Below, in pieces: positions 35,146 through 45,877 of a DNA stretch of 64,000 nt. Origin of the DNA: Anastrepha obliqua. Lineage: Eukaryota > Arthropoda > Insecta > Diptera > Tephritidae. Made by a program: the position numbers and the translations under genes. The DNA is taken from contig NC_072895.1 in assembly GCF_027943255.1 (NCBI RefSeq), forward strand, positions 27,130,001 through 27,194,000. Reading direction: 5' to 3'. A model generated the notes under the pieces. The model saw only the letters and a list, made by a program, of their open reading frames with translations. It was not told the DNA's origin and searched no databases. Each line of letters begins with the position of its first letter. Within the stretch, counting starts at the first letter, position 1.

Positions 35146-35155
35146 TATAAAAATA
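35146..35155 (+). promoter_or_regulatory. Possible TATA box of an unassigned transcript
   Basis: TATAAAAATA is followed by an unusually GC-rich stretch (GGCTGGCGCTCTGGAGTCC and on to about 35,320) that contrasts with its surroundings. It could be a promoter with a 5' leader, conceivably of the UGT gene 11 kb downstream, whose first exon is preceded by an acceptor-like TTTTTACAG at 46,758. I could not identify a splice donor with confidence. Confidence 0.25.
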
Positions 35156-35762
35156 GGAATGCCTACAATGGCTGGCGCTCTGGAGTCCAGCATTAAGCGA
35201 TCAATTCTCCACGATTTAGTTCTCTACGCCGGGTCGAAGCGAGAGCCAACGGCGGCAGTACTTTAATTGAAGGCTAATTTTATAATGTCGCGAACGGAAC
35301 GGGAAGTGCCTCAAGTGTAGCAAAAATACATACAGACTTACAAAGAAATAGAAAATACATAGCACAAAGGAAACAAAATTTTGAAATAAAAGTTGTGAGA
35401 ACAGTTCAGAAAATCAAAACTGTAATAAAATGGTAAATTTCAACTTCTTAAAGTAACAGAGAAATCAAAATAAGCCAACCTGCTTATTATTATCATATTT
35501 AATGAAGAATTCAAAGAAGCTGCACAAGTAATAATGAATCTCTAATAATTTACACTATCGACAAATATCGAGGCCGACTTTCGTGCGGGGTGGTGATAAG
35601 CCAAAAAAGAGTACGTGCGCCTCTGATGTGTCCAAATAGGACTGGCATAGATTTCTATAGCCAAGCATCTGTGCGCACATACATTTGTATCTCTTAATAT
35701 GAACGCTCACATGCACATTTTGTGTATACAATATGTGTATGTATGTATGTATGTATGGTACA

Positions 35763-35905
35763 TTAGGGTGCTGCAACAAAATACAAGTAGGTGTTTTCTA
35801 ACGGAATTATAAAATTTTATGTATTTGAGGACTTGTGCCAAAATATTTCGGAAAAATATTAGAATTCACGTGAATTACCTCCAAAAATCGAGCGTTTAAT
35901 ACATA
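35763..35905 (+). repeat. Repeat end, inverted partner at 38,110-38,269
   Basis: It starts TTAGGGTGC and continues with AATTATAAAA, GGACTTGTGCCAAAATATT, CGGAAAAA and CACGTGAATTACCTCCAAAA. The reversed sequence from 38,269 gives TTAGGGTGC, AATTACAAAA, GACTTCTGGCAAAATATAAT, CGGAAAAC and a similar end. The similarity is patchy, so the two may be the diverged ends of one element or two opposed copies. Confidence 0.4.
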
Positions 35906-36413
35906 GATAAAATTACTCTTTGTAAATATTTTTTCCAAGATGTAAATATTTTTTCCAGCTGGCAGAATTGTTTAAGCTTTTTGTTTGTTTAAGACTTTTT
36001 GGTGTGCATAAAAATGTTTAGAGAAATTTGTAAAGGAATCACACCTCGGAACGGAGGTGTACTGATATAGACGAAAAAAAATAGATCGTAAATGGGTTTT
36101 AATTTCAAACTTTTCCCATTTTTGGCTGCGTAGTTCAAGTTTTTCTTAAACCTATCTTTCAAACAAAAAGTCAAAAATAGCACGAACAAACTCATTATTT
36201 CAATTCCGTTCACACAGTTTTAAAACTCTTCCAAGGCGTAACTATTAAAGGTGGTATCCAAGAATGATGGAAGATGCGATTGCGCCTTCCGAATTCGCCG
36301 TGTCATAAGAGTTATGAATAATCAAGCAAGGCGAATCTATTAAAGGTGGTGTTGGTAAATCAGCTGACTTGTTTTTTTCGCCGTGTCCATGTGGCTGTCA
36401 GCACAGAATAAAA

Positions 36414-37597
36414 CAAGGCGAATTCATTATTTGTTCTCTACAGTGTTGTTGGTCTAGTTCCACCACCGTTAAGGGGTTACATGGGTTTCATCGGGTAAAA
36501 AAAAGCCTATTTTCAATATTTTTTTCCCTGTGTAAAAAATTATTTAATTAATTCAAACTTTTTTCTGCCTTATAGATACATATTTAAAGATTAATTTCTG
36601 AAATATTCAAAAAAAAAAAATAAAACTCCTCCATTATGACATCAATTCCGGTGACCCCTCGAAAAAAGGTACATCCGCGTTGTCAGCATAACTCCTGACA
36701 GGATCATGAGAAATGAAAAAACAAAAATAAGTGTTTTAGTTAAGACCATAAACTCGTGCCTGAACGAAGGAAAGAAAAAAAAAGTAAAAATTGTAATTTT
36801 TGCAATCATTTTTCCAAAAAAATGAAAATTTCGGTCAAATGTGCTTGACATTTTGTTTTTTTTTTTTAAATGGTTGTAATTGAAAAAAAAAAAAAACAAA
36901 AAAAATCCTTCGTCCAAGCACGAGTAAATTGTATCTCGAACACCTGTGTAAAATTTCGTCAAGATCGGTTGAGTAGCTTTCGAGAACATTTGACAACCGA
37001 CTTTGAAAACACGGTTCCGACAAAAGCGCGTTTAAAGTTCTGAGTAACAATAAAAGTGGCTTGGAGCGCACACCTTCCAAAGGCTGTATCTCCGAAACTA
37101 TTATTCGGATCGACTTGAAAATTTAGGATACTATTCTTGAGATGTTGTAGAAATTAATAAGCGAAAAAAAGATTGATTTTTTGAACCCACGAAACCCATG
37201 TAGCCCCTTAATGAATGCGCCTTGATAAACAAGCAACCGGAAGTGGAATTACTTGTTTGTGAAGAAGAAGAGTAGGCGAAAGCAATAAAAACAACCAAAC
37301 ACAAGAAATTATATACACACAGACGCACTTTCTTGCCACAGCGTCTACCGCATAAAAACGCAAACAAACTGCATCTGGAGGCTTTATATTAACTTGTGTT
37401 TTCACAATTTAACACACGACATTTCGTTTTCATTAGTTTGATTAGTTAAATCTCACAAATCTCAACACTACCAAGCCATTCACTGAATTTTAACAAACAT
37501 GTAATTTCTCCCACTTTTGTTTATTTTGTTCGTTTGTTTTGTCATGCGAAAAGTAACTGTTTTTAATGGCGCCACCTTAGCTACTCAATTCGCCTTG
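36414..37597. repeat. Repeat D copy, split by MITE B
   Basis: Ends CAAGGCGAATT (36,414) and AATTCGCCTTG (to 37,597) are inverted. The 37,212-37,597 part matches 16,064-16,500 in reverse. Outside lie direct repeats of about 57-62 bases, each holding GGTAAATCAGCTGA and ATGTGGCTGTCAG (36,345-36,401 and 37,599-37,660). MITE B is inserted at a TTAA inside. Confidence 0.65.
36473..37207. mobile_element. MITE B: 735 bp, TTAA target duplication
   Basis: TTAA lies on both sides (36,469-36,472 and 37,208-37,211). The ends are inverted: GGGGTTACATGGGTTTC at the left against GGGGCTACATGGGTTTC reversed at the right. There is no transposase. The TTAA duplication and G-rich ends suggest mobilisation by a piggyBac-like enzyme (inference). 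The interior at 36,948-37,040 holds the core shared with MITEs A and C. Confidence 0.85.
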
Positions 37598-38109
37598 AGT
37601 GGTATCGGTAAATCAGCTGATTTGTTTTGTATTCTTTCGCCGTGTCTATGTGGCTGTCAGTATAAAATGAATTAGCGAAAAGTCGTTCCTTTATCGTCGT
37701 ATGCTTCTAGCTTCAACCTGTGCAACATATGGCCTCTGGTGCCGGTCAACCATTGTTTGACAAGAACTTTATATGTGTGCGTGTCGGGTGCTTGACGCTA
37801 ATATCTAAAATTTTTGATTTTTACCGACAACAAGTATGTTTGACACGACGCCAACCGACTGCACTAACACATACAAAGCGCAGTCAAGCATGCTGTATCG
37901 TCACCAGAGGCCAATAGTTCGCCCTTTTCTTTTCTTTTCCACTTTCTTTTGCCTTGATATTCCAATGTGCACAAGATAGTTGTTGGTCTAGAGCACCCGC
38001 GTTCACACCTTGAACTTTTTTATCATCTGAGGTGATTTTTGGGAAAACATATTTTTATTTATTAATAATTTTTTATGTATTAATTTTATTTATTGAAAAA
38101 AAAGCGAAT

Positions 38110-38269
38110 TTTGGAAGTATTTTCAAATCGGCACAGCTCACGTAAGTCCAAAGTTTTCCGAAATATAATATTATATTTTGCCAGAAGTCTTAACATATAA
38201 TAAGTTTTGTAATTCGGATTAAAAACAGTACTAATTTTTTTTTTTTGTATAGAAAATGATGCACCCTAA
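38110..38269 (-). repeat. Inverted partner of the repeat end at 35,763
   Basis: See the entry at 35,763. Outside each copy lies the 15-mer AGCATCTGTGCGCAC in the same orientation (35,664-35,678 and 38,328-38,342), so the flanks are repeated too. Confidence 0.4.
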
Positions 38270-39315
38270 TGTGCGTATGTACATACATATGTGTTTGTAT
38301 GAGTATGTGTGTTGTAGTTGTATGGATAGCATCTGTGCGCACCATTTGGCGGTTAAAATTATGTTGTTGTGATGATTTGATGCTCGAAAATTTTTATATA
38401 TTTTTTTCTCATAAATAAAAAGTGCATAGAACAAATAAAAAATAAAAATTAATATTATAAAATAGTATATTATAATATAATATATTATATAAATTATAAT
38501 AAATAATAAAATATTAAATACTTTAACTGACCGATCCAGCGGAAATAAAATTCCTACCAGCAAGTGGTGCAAAGAAATCTGGAATAGCTGGAGCATCTGA
38601 ACCAGAGTATCTTAATTCCCTTCAATACTGTTTCCTATCTACTTTTGTGTGCATTTCGTATGATGTTGCACTTAAAAATGAAGAATCTTTAATTCTAAGT
38701 GGTATCCGAAAGGCAGTACCAGGAATGAAATTTCGAAATTATTATTGCTGAAGACTATCACGTGCGAACGGAGCTGCGAATACGCCAACTGTTTTTTTTT
38801 TTTTTTTTTTTTTTTTGTTGGCAGATAATTCGTTTAATTTTAGTTTATCACTAGACCCATTCATTTTGCAAAACTTGCAGAACGATAGCTAAACTCGACG
38901 CTTTCCCACCAGCATTGGTCGCTCTCGAATTCGCACGGCATTACTTTTGAAGTATTTTTAAACGATTTTGAAATCGACAAGAAAATGTTAAATATCAGTC
39001 TTAATTTCATGCGAGTATTTTCCTGAATTCGGTAGAAAGTGAATGTGTCGTGAAAATTCGTTGCAGCTGATCTGGAGTCACATTAATAAGCTCCAGTGGA
39101 TATCTTCTTGTATTTAACCTGATTTTAGTTTGCGGAATTGCAGAATTTTCCTGCCAGATTGCATAATTATCCTGTCGCCGAATATTTTTGCAGATCCTCT
39201 TTTCGGTTTTGCAAGGAGATCATCCACTTGTACTTAACCGTTCCCCGTCTCTGCTATGAAAAAATGAGATCAAAAACAAGGCATTTGTGCGTTTGTTTCC
39301 ACTGTAATTTAGTTT
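38270..39315. other. No gene recognised
   Basis: Very AT-rich at 38,370-38,530 (near-palindromic TATAAT runs) with a T-run of about 25 bases at 38,791-38,816. No motif-bearing frame. Confidence 0.45.
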
Positions 39316-39317
39316 AG

Positions 39318-41060
39318 CTTCTTCTTCTTCTTGATTGGCGCAATAAACGCTTAAGCTATTTTGGCCGAGTTTAACAAGCCAGTCGCTTCTTTCTCGTGCT
39401 AATCGGCGCCAATTGGAAACTCCAAAGGAAGTCAAGTCCTCCTCCAGAGGCCTTCCTCGTCTTCTGCTACCACCAGCTGGTACCGCATCGAATACTTTCA
39501 GAGCCGGAGCGTTTGTATCCATTCGGACGACATGACCCAGCTTGCTTAGCCGCTGGTTCTTTATTCGCTGTGCTATGCCTATGTCGTCGTAAAGCTCATA
39601 CAGATCATCGTACTATCGCCTGCGATATTCGCCGTTGCCAACGTGCAAAGGTCCAAAAATCTTGTGCAGAATCTTTCTCTCAAACACTCCAAGCGTCGCT
39701 TCATCGGATATTGTCATCGTCCACGCTTCTGCGCCATACGTTACGACGGGCATGATGAGAGCCTTGTAGAGTGTTAGTTTACGACTTTACTACTCATTTG
39801 CCTACTTAGTCCATAGTAGCACTTGTTGGTAAGAGAAATTCTACGTTGGATTTCAAGGCTAACATTGTTATCGGTGTTGATGCTGGTTCCTAAATACACG
39901 AAGTCTTTTACAACCTCGAAATTATAACTGTCAACAGTGACGTGGGTGCCGATACGCGAGTGCGCCGACTGTTTGTTTGAAGACAGGAGGTACTTCGTTT
40001 TGTCCTCGTTCACTACCAGACCCATTCGCTTTGTTTCTTTATTCAGTTTGGAGAAGGTAGAACTAACAGCGCAGTTGTTAAAGCCGATGATGTCAATATC
40101 ATCGGCATACGCCAACAATTGTACGCTCTTATAAAAAATTGTACCAGAACGATTAAGTTCTGCGGCTACGATGCTCTCCAACATCAGGTTAAAGAAGTCA
40201 CACGACAGCGAGTCACCCTGTCTGAAACCTCGTTTGGTATCAAACGGCTCGGAGAGGTCCTTCCCAATTCTGACGGCGCTGCTCGTATTGAGCATCGTCA
40301 TTTTGCATAGCATGCATTTTGTGCATATTTGGTCGATGGTAGACTTTCCAGGTCTAAAGCCACACTGATAAGGTCCAATCAGTTGGTTGACGGTGGGCTT
40401 CAGCCTTTCACACAATACGCTCGCTAGAACCTTATAGGCGATATTTAGAAGACTAATCCCGCGGTAATTGGCACAAATTGCAGGATCGCCCTTCTTATGG
40501 ATTGGGCAGAGCACACTTAAATTCCAATCGGCAGGCATGCATAGGAGCTGATGCATGCACCTTATCAGCTCCTCGCCGCTATGTTTGAATAGCTCAGCCG
40601 GCAGTCCGTCGGTGCCCGCGGCTTAGCGGAACGTCAATTCCGTCGTCGACGATTGGGGTATCGGAATCTTCACATTCTCTGTGACATGCGCAGCTATCAC
40701 TGTTTAACAGGTTCGAGAAGTGTTCCCTGCATAATTTAAGATTGCTTCGGATGTCAGTCACCAATTCGCCGTCTTTGTTCTTACAGAAAAACGCCCCGGT
40801 CTTAAAACCTTCTGTAAGCCACCGAACTTTCTGGTAGAATTTTCGGGCGTTGTTCCTGTTGGCCAGCATCTCAAGCTCCTCGCACTCACGTATTTCGGCC
40901 TCTCGTTTCTTCTTTTGGATAATACGACTCTCTTCCTTTTTTAGCTCTCTGTAGCGATCCCACATGGCTCGCGTTGCGCCCGATCGCAGCGTGGCTCTAT
41001 AGGCGGCATCCTTTCTTTCTGCGGCATCATGACATTCCTCGACTTCCTTGAACTATATGC
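39318..41060 (-). pseudogene. RTE-like non-LTR retrotransposon, 5'-truncated
   Basis: From 41,060 leftward the frames give: K-A-x-E-I-R-E-C-E-E-L-E-M-L and A-R-K-F-Y-Q-K-V-R (linker before RT), P-A-D-W-N-L-S-V-L-C-P-I-H-K-K-G-D-P and N-Y-R-G-I-S-L-L-N-I-A-Y-K-V-L, G-F-R-P-G-K-S-T-I-D-Q-I, then, after an internal deletion of the F-D-S palm strand, F-R-Q-G-D-S-L-S-C-D-F-F-N-L, the catalytic A-Y-A-D-D-I-D-I, V-Y-L-G-T-S-I-N, and the thumb and tail to an AAG-type end (reversed CTTCTTCTT) at 39,318. The 260-codon frame (39,774-40,556) is long enough to indicate a fairly young copy. It lacks the endonuclease. Confidence 0.85.
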
Positions 41061-41754
41061 AGAATAATCGCCTTGGCTACTCCCAAGTGAATGGCCATCA
41101 GTAACTTTCCCCACTTGCGTGGACTTCTGCATATGGAACCATCCGAAATACCATTAAATGGAATACTATTTTGATGCACGTTTATTTTCGAGCAAAGTAC
41201 AGTCTTCTCTTGAATTATCAGAGAGCCTTGTGTTCCTAGATCAAATACGGTTGCTTTAATAAACATTTGCTTCCATACGAATTATTGCCTCTAATCAAGT
41301 GAATCGGTCTGTATGTCGCCAATATTTTAGAAATAAATGAAGTCTTGCATAAAATGTACGAAGCAATCAAAAATGAAATCCGTTCCACATGCAAATATTT
41401 TTTGGCAAATAAATCCGTATCCAAGGGATTAAATGAAAATCTTGCAAATGTATTACGCCAGCAAATTGCTTGCTATTTACTTTTACAAACATATTTATAT
41501 GTTTTTCAGAGAAAAAAATTACATTATCCATACGTTGCAAAGGCAAGCGCACAGACGCGCAAATATGCAGTCACACCCAAACTGAAGCACTCGCATTTAC
41601 TTTTAGTAGCGACCAAGCGATGGCAAATTGTAAATGCGAGGCAGGTGATATTAGTACTGAAGAATAAAACAATCATATTTAACACTAAAAGAATTGAACA
41701 CTGAAAGTTCGTTGTCAGGTGCGTGAAATTAAAATGGCTTAGATGCTTGATGAA
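41061..41754. other. No gene recognised
   Basis: Frames of 60-119 codons here show no motif. Base composition is like unique AT-rich DNA. Confidence 0.4.
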
Positions 41755-43135
41755 ATTTTGAAATTTATGAAATGATATTAAATTACTATAAAGACGGCAA
41801 AAGCCAACGAAAAGTCATTGAATTGGTTTACTTAAGTCTCGGCACTGTAAATTATCGAGCGTTAAGTGGCGAAAATTGCGAGCAAAATAAATAAAGCAAA
41901 AACTACACATAACAAGATTTTCAATGACAGTGATTCTAGGTGGATCTTACGAAGAGTGCGTGGAAATTCACTTGAGACGCTCCAACGATTACCAATGAAT
42001 TTGAAAAATATCTTGGAAAAAAGTGCCATTGTGAAGCTGTCCGCAGAGACCTAAGGGATTTTGATTTCCATGGACGCACAGCCCCAACAAGCCATTTATT
42101 TATTACGGCGCAGTTGCGGCCAACATTTCAAAAAGATTGTCTTTAAAAAATCGCAGGTTGTCCCCTGTCCGCCTCTTTCCTTCCCGCCATCATACTTGAT
42201 GACGTCATGAGCCAACTGACTCTGCACAAAACAGGCATCGTATGGAGTTTCACTAGACATCTTGGGGACCTGGACTTCGCCGATGACATCTGCTTCCTCT
42301 CTCACAAACTCTCTGACAGGCAAGCGAAGGCGGACAAACTAGTCGCGCTGGCACACACTGGAAGTCAACATCGCCAAAAGCAAAGCCATGTGAGTTAACC
42401 ACAATAACGCAAGTCAGATATTGGTTGACGCATGCCCGGTGCAATTTGTTGAAAGCTTCTGCTACCTCGGCTGGTCGAGCAGATGAAGATGTCAACTCCA
42501 GGATAAGCAAATCAAGGGCGGCATTCAGGCGAACACATGAAGTATGGGGGAGTTCGCAAGTCTTCAGGCGCACCAAACTACGAATATTCGGCTCATGCAT
42601 GAAATGCGTATTGTTGTACGGAAGTGAAACATGGGTGATCTCTAACAACCACACATAGAGGCTACAATCTTTCGTCAACAAATGCCTCCGCATCATCTGC
42701 AGAATATTCTGGCCAAACACCTTCAGTAACTGCGTACTCTGGAGGTAAACGAACGGAGAACCCATCCTTAGGCAAATCAAATGCAGAAAGTGGCGATAGA
42801 TAGGTCACACATTGAGAAAACCACGAGATAGATCCACGAGAATGGCACTGGACTGAAACCCGCAAGGGAGCAGAGGTCGTGGTCGACCAAAAATCACTTG
42901 GAAACGGTCGATGCTGCGCGAACTAGCAGATGCCGGCATCGTTGCAAAAACAACTGCACACAACCGTGTACGATAGGAGAGTCTTGTCGAGGTCCCATGC
43001 TCCCGAGAGGAGGGAACTAGAAAAAAAATCTTTAAACAATAAATGTCATGAATGGATCTACACAAAAATAGTAAAGATTGCCCAATAAATTTGAATTTTT
43101 GTTGTTATATTTCAATTTAAAATCCGATACCTCTA
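41755..43135 (+). mobile_element. Internally deleted Tc1/mariner element with a LINE inserted in it
   Basis: At 41,780-42,080 decayed frames give Y-Y-K-D-G-K-S-Q-R-K-V-I-E-L-V, then T-N-E-F-E-K-Y-L-G-K-K and R-R-D-L-R-D-F-D-F-H-G-R, the N-terminal domain of a Tc1-like transposase. This jumps directly to the 3' end found also at 11,250-11,405. That 3' end is cut at 42,147 by a LINE and resumes at 43,037. The catalytic domain is gone. The LINE is flanked by TCTTTAAA on both sides. Confidence 0.65.
42148..43028 (+). pseudogene. Non-LTR retrotransposon (LINE X), 5'-truncated
   Basis: It begins in the RT domain with L-D-F-A-D-D-I-C-F-L-S-H (catalytic box variant A-D-D) near 42,270. It passes through shifted frames with F-R-R-T-K-L-R-I-F-G-S-C-M-K and L-L-Y-G-S-E-T-W, and ends with the basic R-G-R-P-K-x-T-W-K-R-S tail and a serine/arginine ending near 43,020. 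The target duplication is TCTTTAAA (42,140-42,147 and 43,029-43,036). Related pieces lie at 48.1, 49.3 and 60.4-61.1 kb. The clade is uncertain, RTE-like by its C-terminus. Confidence 0.8.
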
Positions 43136-43168
43136 AATTGATCACCCTTTAGTTTCCGCATACTATAC

Positions 43169-43360
43169 TTATATATGGCCCAAGTAGGCTGATTTTCTGC
43201 GTCTAATGCATCTTAGATGCTTTCTTTCGCTATTAACTCTTCGTAGTACTTCAGAGTTGGAGATACGCTCGGTCCACCGAATTTTCAGTAGCCTTCTTAG
43301 TATCCACATTTCGACTGTTTTTATGCGATTCACACAGAAACTTTTATCGTTCAAATTGCC
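43169..43360 (-). pseudogene. Non-LTR retrotransposon scrap
   Basis: The frame reads K-T-V-E-M-W-I-L-R-R-L-L-K-I-R-W-T, S-E-V-L-R-R-V-N-S-E-R and Y-L-G-H-I, a C-terminal motif set of insect LINEs. No RT is present. Confidence 0.6.
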
Positions 43361-43400
43361 ATGTCATGTAACAAAACAAACAAATTTACTACTCCCTTCA

Positions 43401-44039
43401 AGTTTTTATTATTTTTAGTTTTTATATTTTTTAGGGTTGCATTTTGGCTGAGTTACCTTTTCAGTTTGTGTTATGTGTGAATATTCAAAATAATTTTTTT
43501 TTTTTTTGTTGTATATTTTAAATAAAGAACATACTTCGGTATACTTGATTCACAATTTAAAAAGGTAGCAAAATTATTTCTTCATTCAGTCTTTCATCAC
43601 CGTGGAAGCTCTATAACTCTGGCCCAAATAAAATTGCATGAATTGCTCTTGGCTGTCTTCTTCCTTGCACTAAGCGTTCGCTTTTTTGATAGAAAATTAA
43701 ATTGAAATCACCCATAAAGCAACGAACAGGATAAGGAAAAATGAAAATGAAAAGACCAACACAATGAAAATTCTTGAACTCATAGCAACCTTACAAAAAT
43801 TTATTGTCATAAAAAGGGGCAGAAAATGGATGGCGCCCATAGCAAATTTACAACCACTGTCTGCCATAGGTTTGAACTTTCAAGTATTAGGATATATGCA
43901 CATATGTACATTCACCTAAAGGGTCTGTCAAAAGTGACGCCTGAAGGTCAAGAGTGAATAATTCCTAGACGGTACCTTTTCTCTATGGCAACTTTGACAT
44001 TTGTTAAGTAGACAGATTTACAAATTTTACATAATAGAA
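43401..44039. other. No gene recognised
   Basis: AT-rich. AAGGGTCTGTCAAAAGTGAC at about 43,919 resembles a mariner terminus, but no transposase follows. Confidence 0.4.
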
Positions 44040-44561
44040 CAGGTTAGGTTATGATGGTAGTCGGTCTTAGACTTTACAGGTCCGTTGTGATACCACTGCT
44101 CGGAACGGGAACCTCATTTGTTTTGCTTCGTGTACCATTTTGTGGCTCTGATGAAGCGCGCGATTGATCTAAACCCACGCCGGATAGTCCCGTAAGAGAA
44201 TTGAAAAAGTATTTACCTATAAAACCTGCTCTGGTTTTAGCTAAGGGTGGACAATTGCAAAGGAAGTGCTCAACTATTTCTTCTTCATCTCTACAACCTC
44301 TACAATATTCGTGGGAGACGAGTCCTGGTCTCAAGGAATGCCTGCCAAATAGCCCATGAGCGGTTATGCTCGCCGCGACTTTCGAGATATCCTCTCTTCA
44401 AAGGCTGAGCAGTTCCTTTGTCTTTTCCTTATTTACTCGTATTTGTGGCCTTAGCAGCCTAGCTGTTACGCACGTGCCTTCATCTCTCCATGACCTATTG
44501 GCCTCCTGGCTAATGTTGTTTTTGATTATTAGTTTGCTCGTGGCCATGGGTATCCCAATGG
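44040..44561 (-). pseudogene. RNase H LINE, C-terminal end
   Basis: In minus frames the sequence gives S-W-R-D-E-G-T-C-V-T-A-R-L-L, then H-G-L-F-G-R-H-S-L-R and the finger C-R-G-C-R-D-E-E-E-I-V-E-H-F-L-C-N-C-P near 44,260-44,310. One frameshift separates them near 44,395. The 3' end near 44,090 has GGTATCACAACGGACC. The right boundary is the TA where the intact mariner inserted. Confidence 0.75.
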
Positions 44562-44563
44562 TA

Positions 44564-45875
44564 CAGGGTGGCTGATGAAAGCCGCTACCAAAAAAAAATT
44601 GAATAACTTTTTTTCTTTTTAAGTTATCTGTTCCATTTTTGTTTTAATTTGCAAATTGATCTTTAAAATTTATTAAAATGGATAACTGGGACACGCAAAC
44701 AAGAATTTGGATAGTCCGCCGCTATCACGCACTGGAGTCCGTAGTTTTGGTACAGAGAGAGTACAGGCGGATATTTGGCGGCGATCCCCCGAGCAGATGG
44801 ACCATAATGAGACTGGTGAATAATTTTGTTGAGCAAGGAACAGTCGCAAGAAGGCCTTATCATCGAAACCCACCATTTCGGACGGAGGAAACGATCGCTG
44901 CTGTAGCTGCAGCCAAACAAAGCAATCCAAGGGTTTCAACAAGAAGCTTATCTGCTCAACTTGGTGTCAGCCGACAGTCTTTGCAAACAATAATGCACAA
45001 AGATTTAGACTTATTTCCCTACAAAATTCAAATGGTTAACAAACTGAATGCAGCAGACTTGCCGATTCGCTTGGAATTTTGCCAGAAGATCCTGCAAATG
45101 GTGGAAGAAGACCAAAACATGTTAAACTGCCTTTTCATGTCTGATGAGGCCCATTTCGATTTAAACGGCAATGTGAACAAACAAAATTGTCGAATATGGA
45201 GTACTTCTAACCCACAGATACTCCACGAGACGGAATTGCATCCTCTTCGCGTGACAGTGTGGTGTGCGGTTTCTTCACGCTGCAGTGTCGGGCCTTATTT
45301 TTTTGAAGAAAATGGTCACACCGTTACGGTTACTGGAGACCGTTATTTGAAAATGCTGAAAGAATTTTTCTATCCAGAACTACGCCGAAAGAGAATTCCT
45401 TTCAACTCTGTGTGGTTTCAAGAAGATGGGGCAACGTCTCACATAGCCCAGACTGTTATGACAGAGTTGCGACGAAAATTTCCCAATAAACTGATTTCAA
45501 GAAACTCCGAGTTTCGTTGGCCCCCCAGGTCGCCTGACCTTACTGCACCTGACTTTTTCTTGTGGGGTTTATGTAAACAAGAAGTTTATAAAACAAAGCC
45601 AACAAATTTGGATGAACTAAAACAATCCATTCGGGCAACAATTGCGGCTATTCCTGTCGCAACTCTCAAAGCAACAATGAACAACTTTTTACTAAGATGC
45701 CGCACTTGTGTCAACGAGCATGGGGGGCATTTAAATTCAATTATTTTTAAAACTAGTTAAGCTACATTTAATAAAATTTAATGACCTTCAACTTGAAAAA
45801 AAATAAATGAATTCCATACACTAAAAAAAAAGTTATTTGAGTTTCTTAATGTAGCAAAATTCATCAGCCACCCTG
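44564..45875 (+). mobile_element. Complete mariner-type transposon (D..D41..D)
   Basis: The 16-bp ends CAGGGTGGCTGATGAA are perfect inverted copies (44,564-44,579 and 45,860-45,875). TA flanks both sides. The element is 1,312 bp with a single intact transposase frame, and nothing in it looks broken. It is inserted next to an RNase H LINE remnant. Confidence 0.95.
44678..45760 (+). CDS. Mariner-type transposase, D..D41..D, intact
   Basis: A 360-residue transposase that would cut the element out and insert it at TA. Residues about 1-115 hold two helix-turn-helix segments (around R-W-T-I-M-R-L-V-N-N-F and S-T-R-S-L-S-A-Q-L-G-V-S-R-Q-S). The catalytic core follows: first aspartate in F-M-S-D-E-A-H-F-D-L-N-G, second in W-F-Q-E-D-G-A-T-S-H, third in D-L-T-A-P-D-F-F-L-W-G, with 41 residues between the second and third. 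From memory, this spacing marks the rosa-type lineage first seen in Ceratitis. The length is normal for the family, the start is the first ATG after the left repeat, and no stop or frameshift interrupts it. It may be functional; expression is unknown. Confidence 0.95.
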   Translation: MDNWDTQTRIWIVRRYHALESVVLVQREYRRIFGGDPPSRWTIMRLVNNFVEQGTVARRPYHRNPPFRTEETIAAVAAAKQSNPRVSTRSLSAQLGVSRQSLQTIMHKDLDLFPYKIQMVNKLNAADLPIRLEFCQKILQMVEEDQNMLNCLFMSDEAHFDLNGNVNKQNCRIWSTSNPQILHETELHPLRVTVWCAVSSRCSVGPYFFEENGHTVTVTGDRYLKMLKEFFYPELRRKRIPFNSVWFQEDGATSHIAQTVMTELRRKFPNKLISRNSEFRWPPRSPDLTAPDFFLWGLCKQEVYKTKPTNLDELKQSIRATIAAIPVATLKATMNNFLLRCRTCVNEHGGHLNSIIFKTS

Positions 45876-45877
45876 TA

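Noticed and set aside
36642..37080. Two overlapping minus-strand frames of 115 and 81 codons
   Set aside because: They lie inside MITE B, a non-coding element, and follow its A/T-rich interior.
42253..42780. A 175-codon minus-strand frame
   Set aside because: It is antisense to LINE X, whose RT motifs read on the plus strand in the same region.
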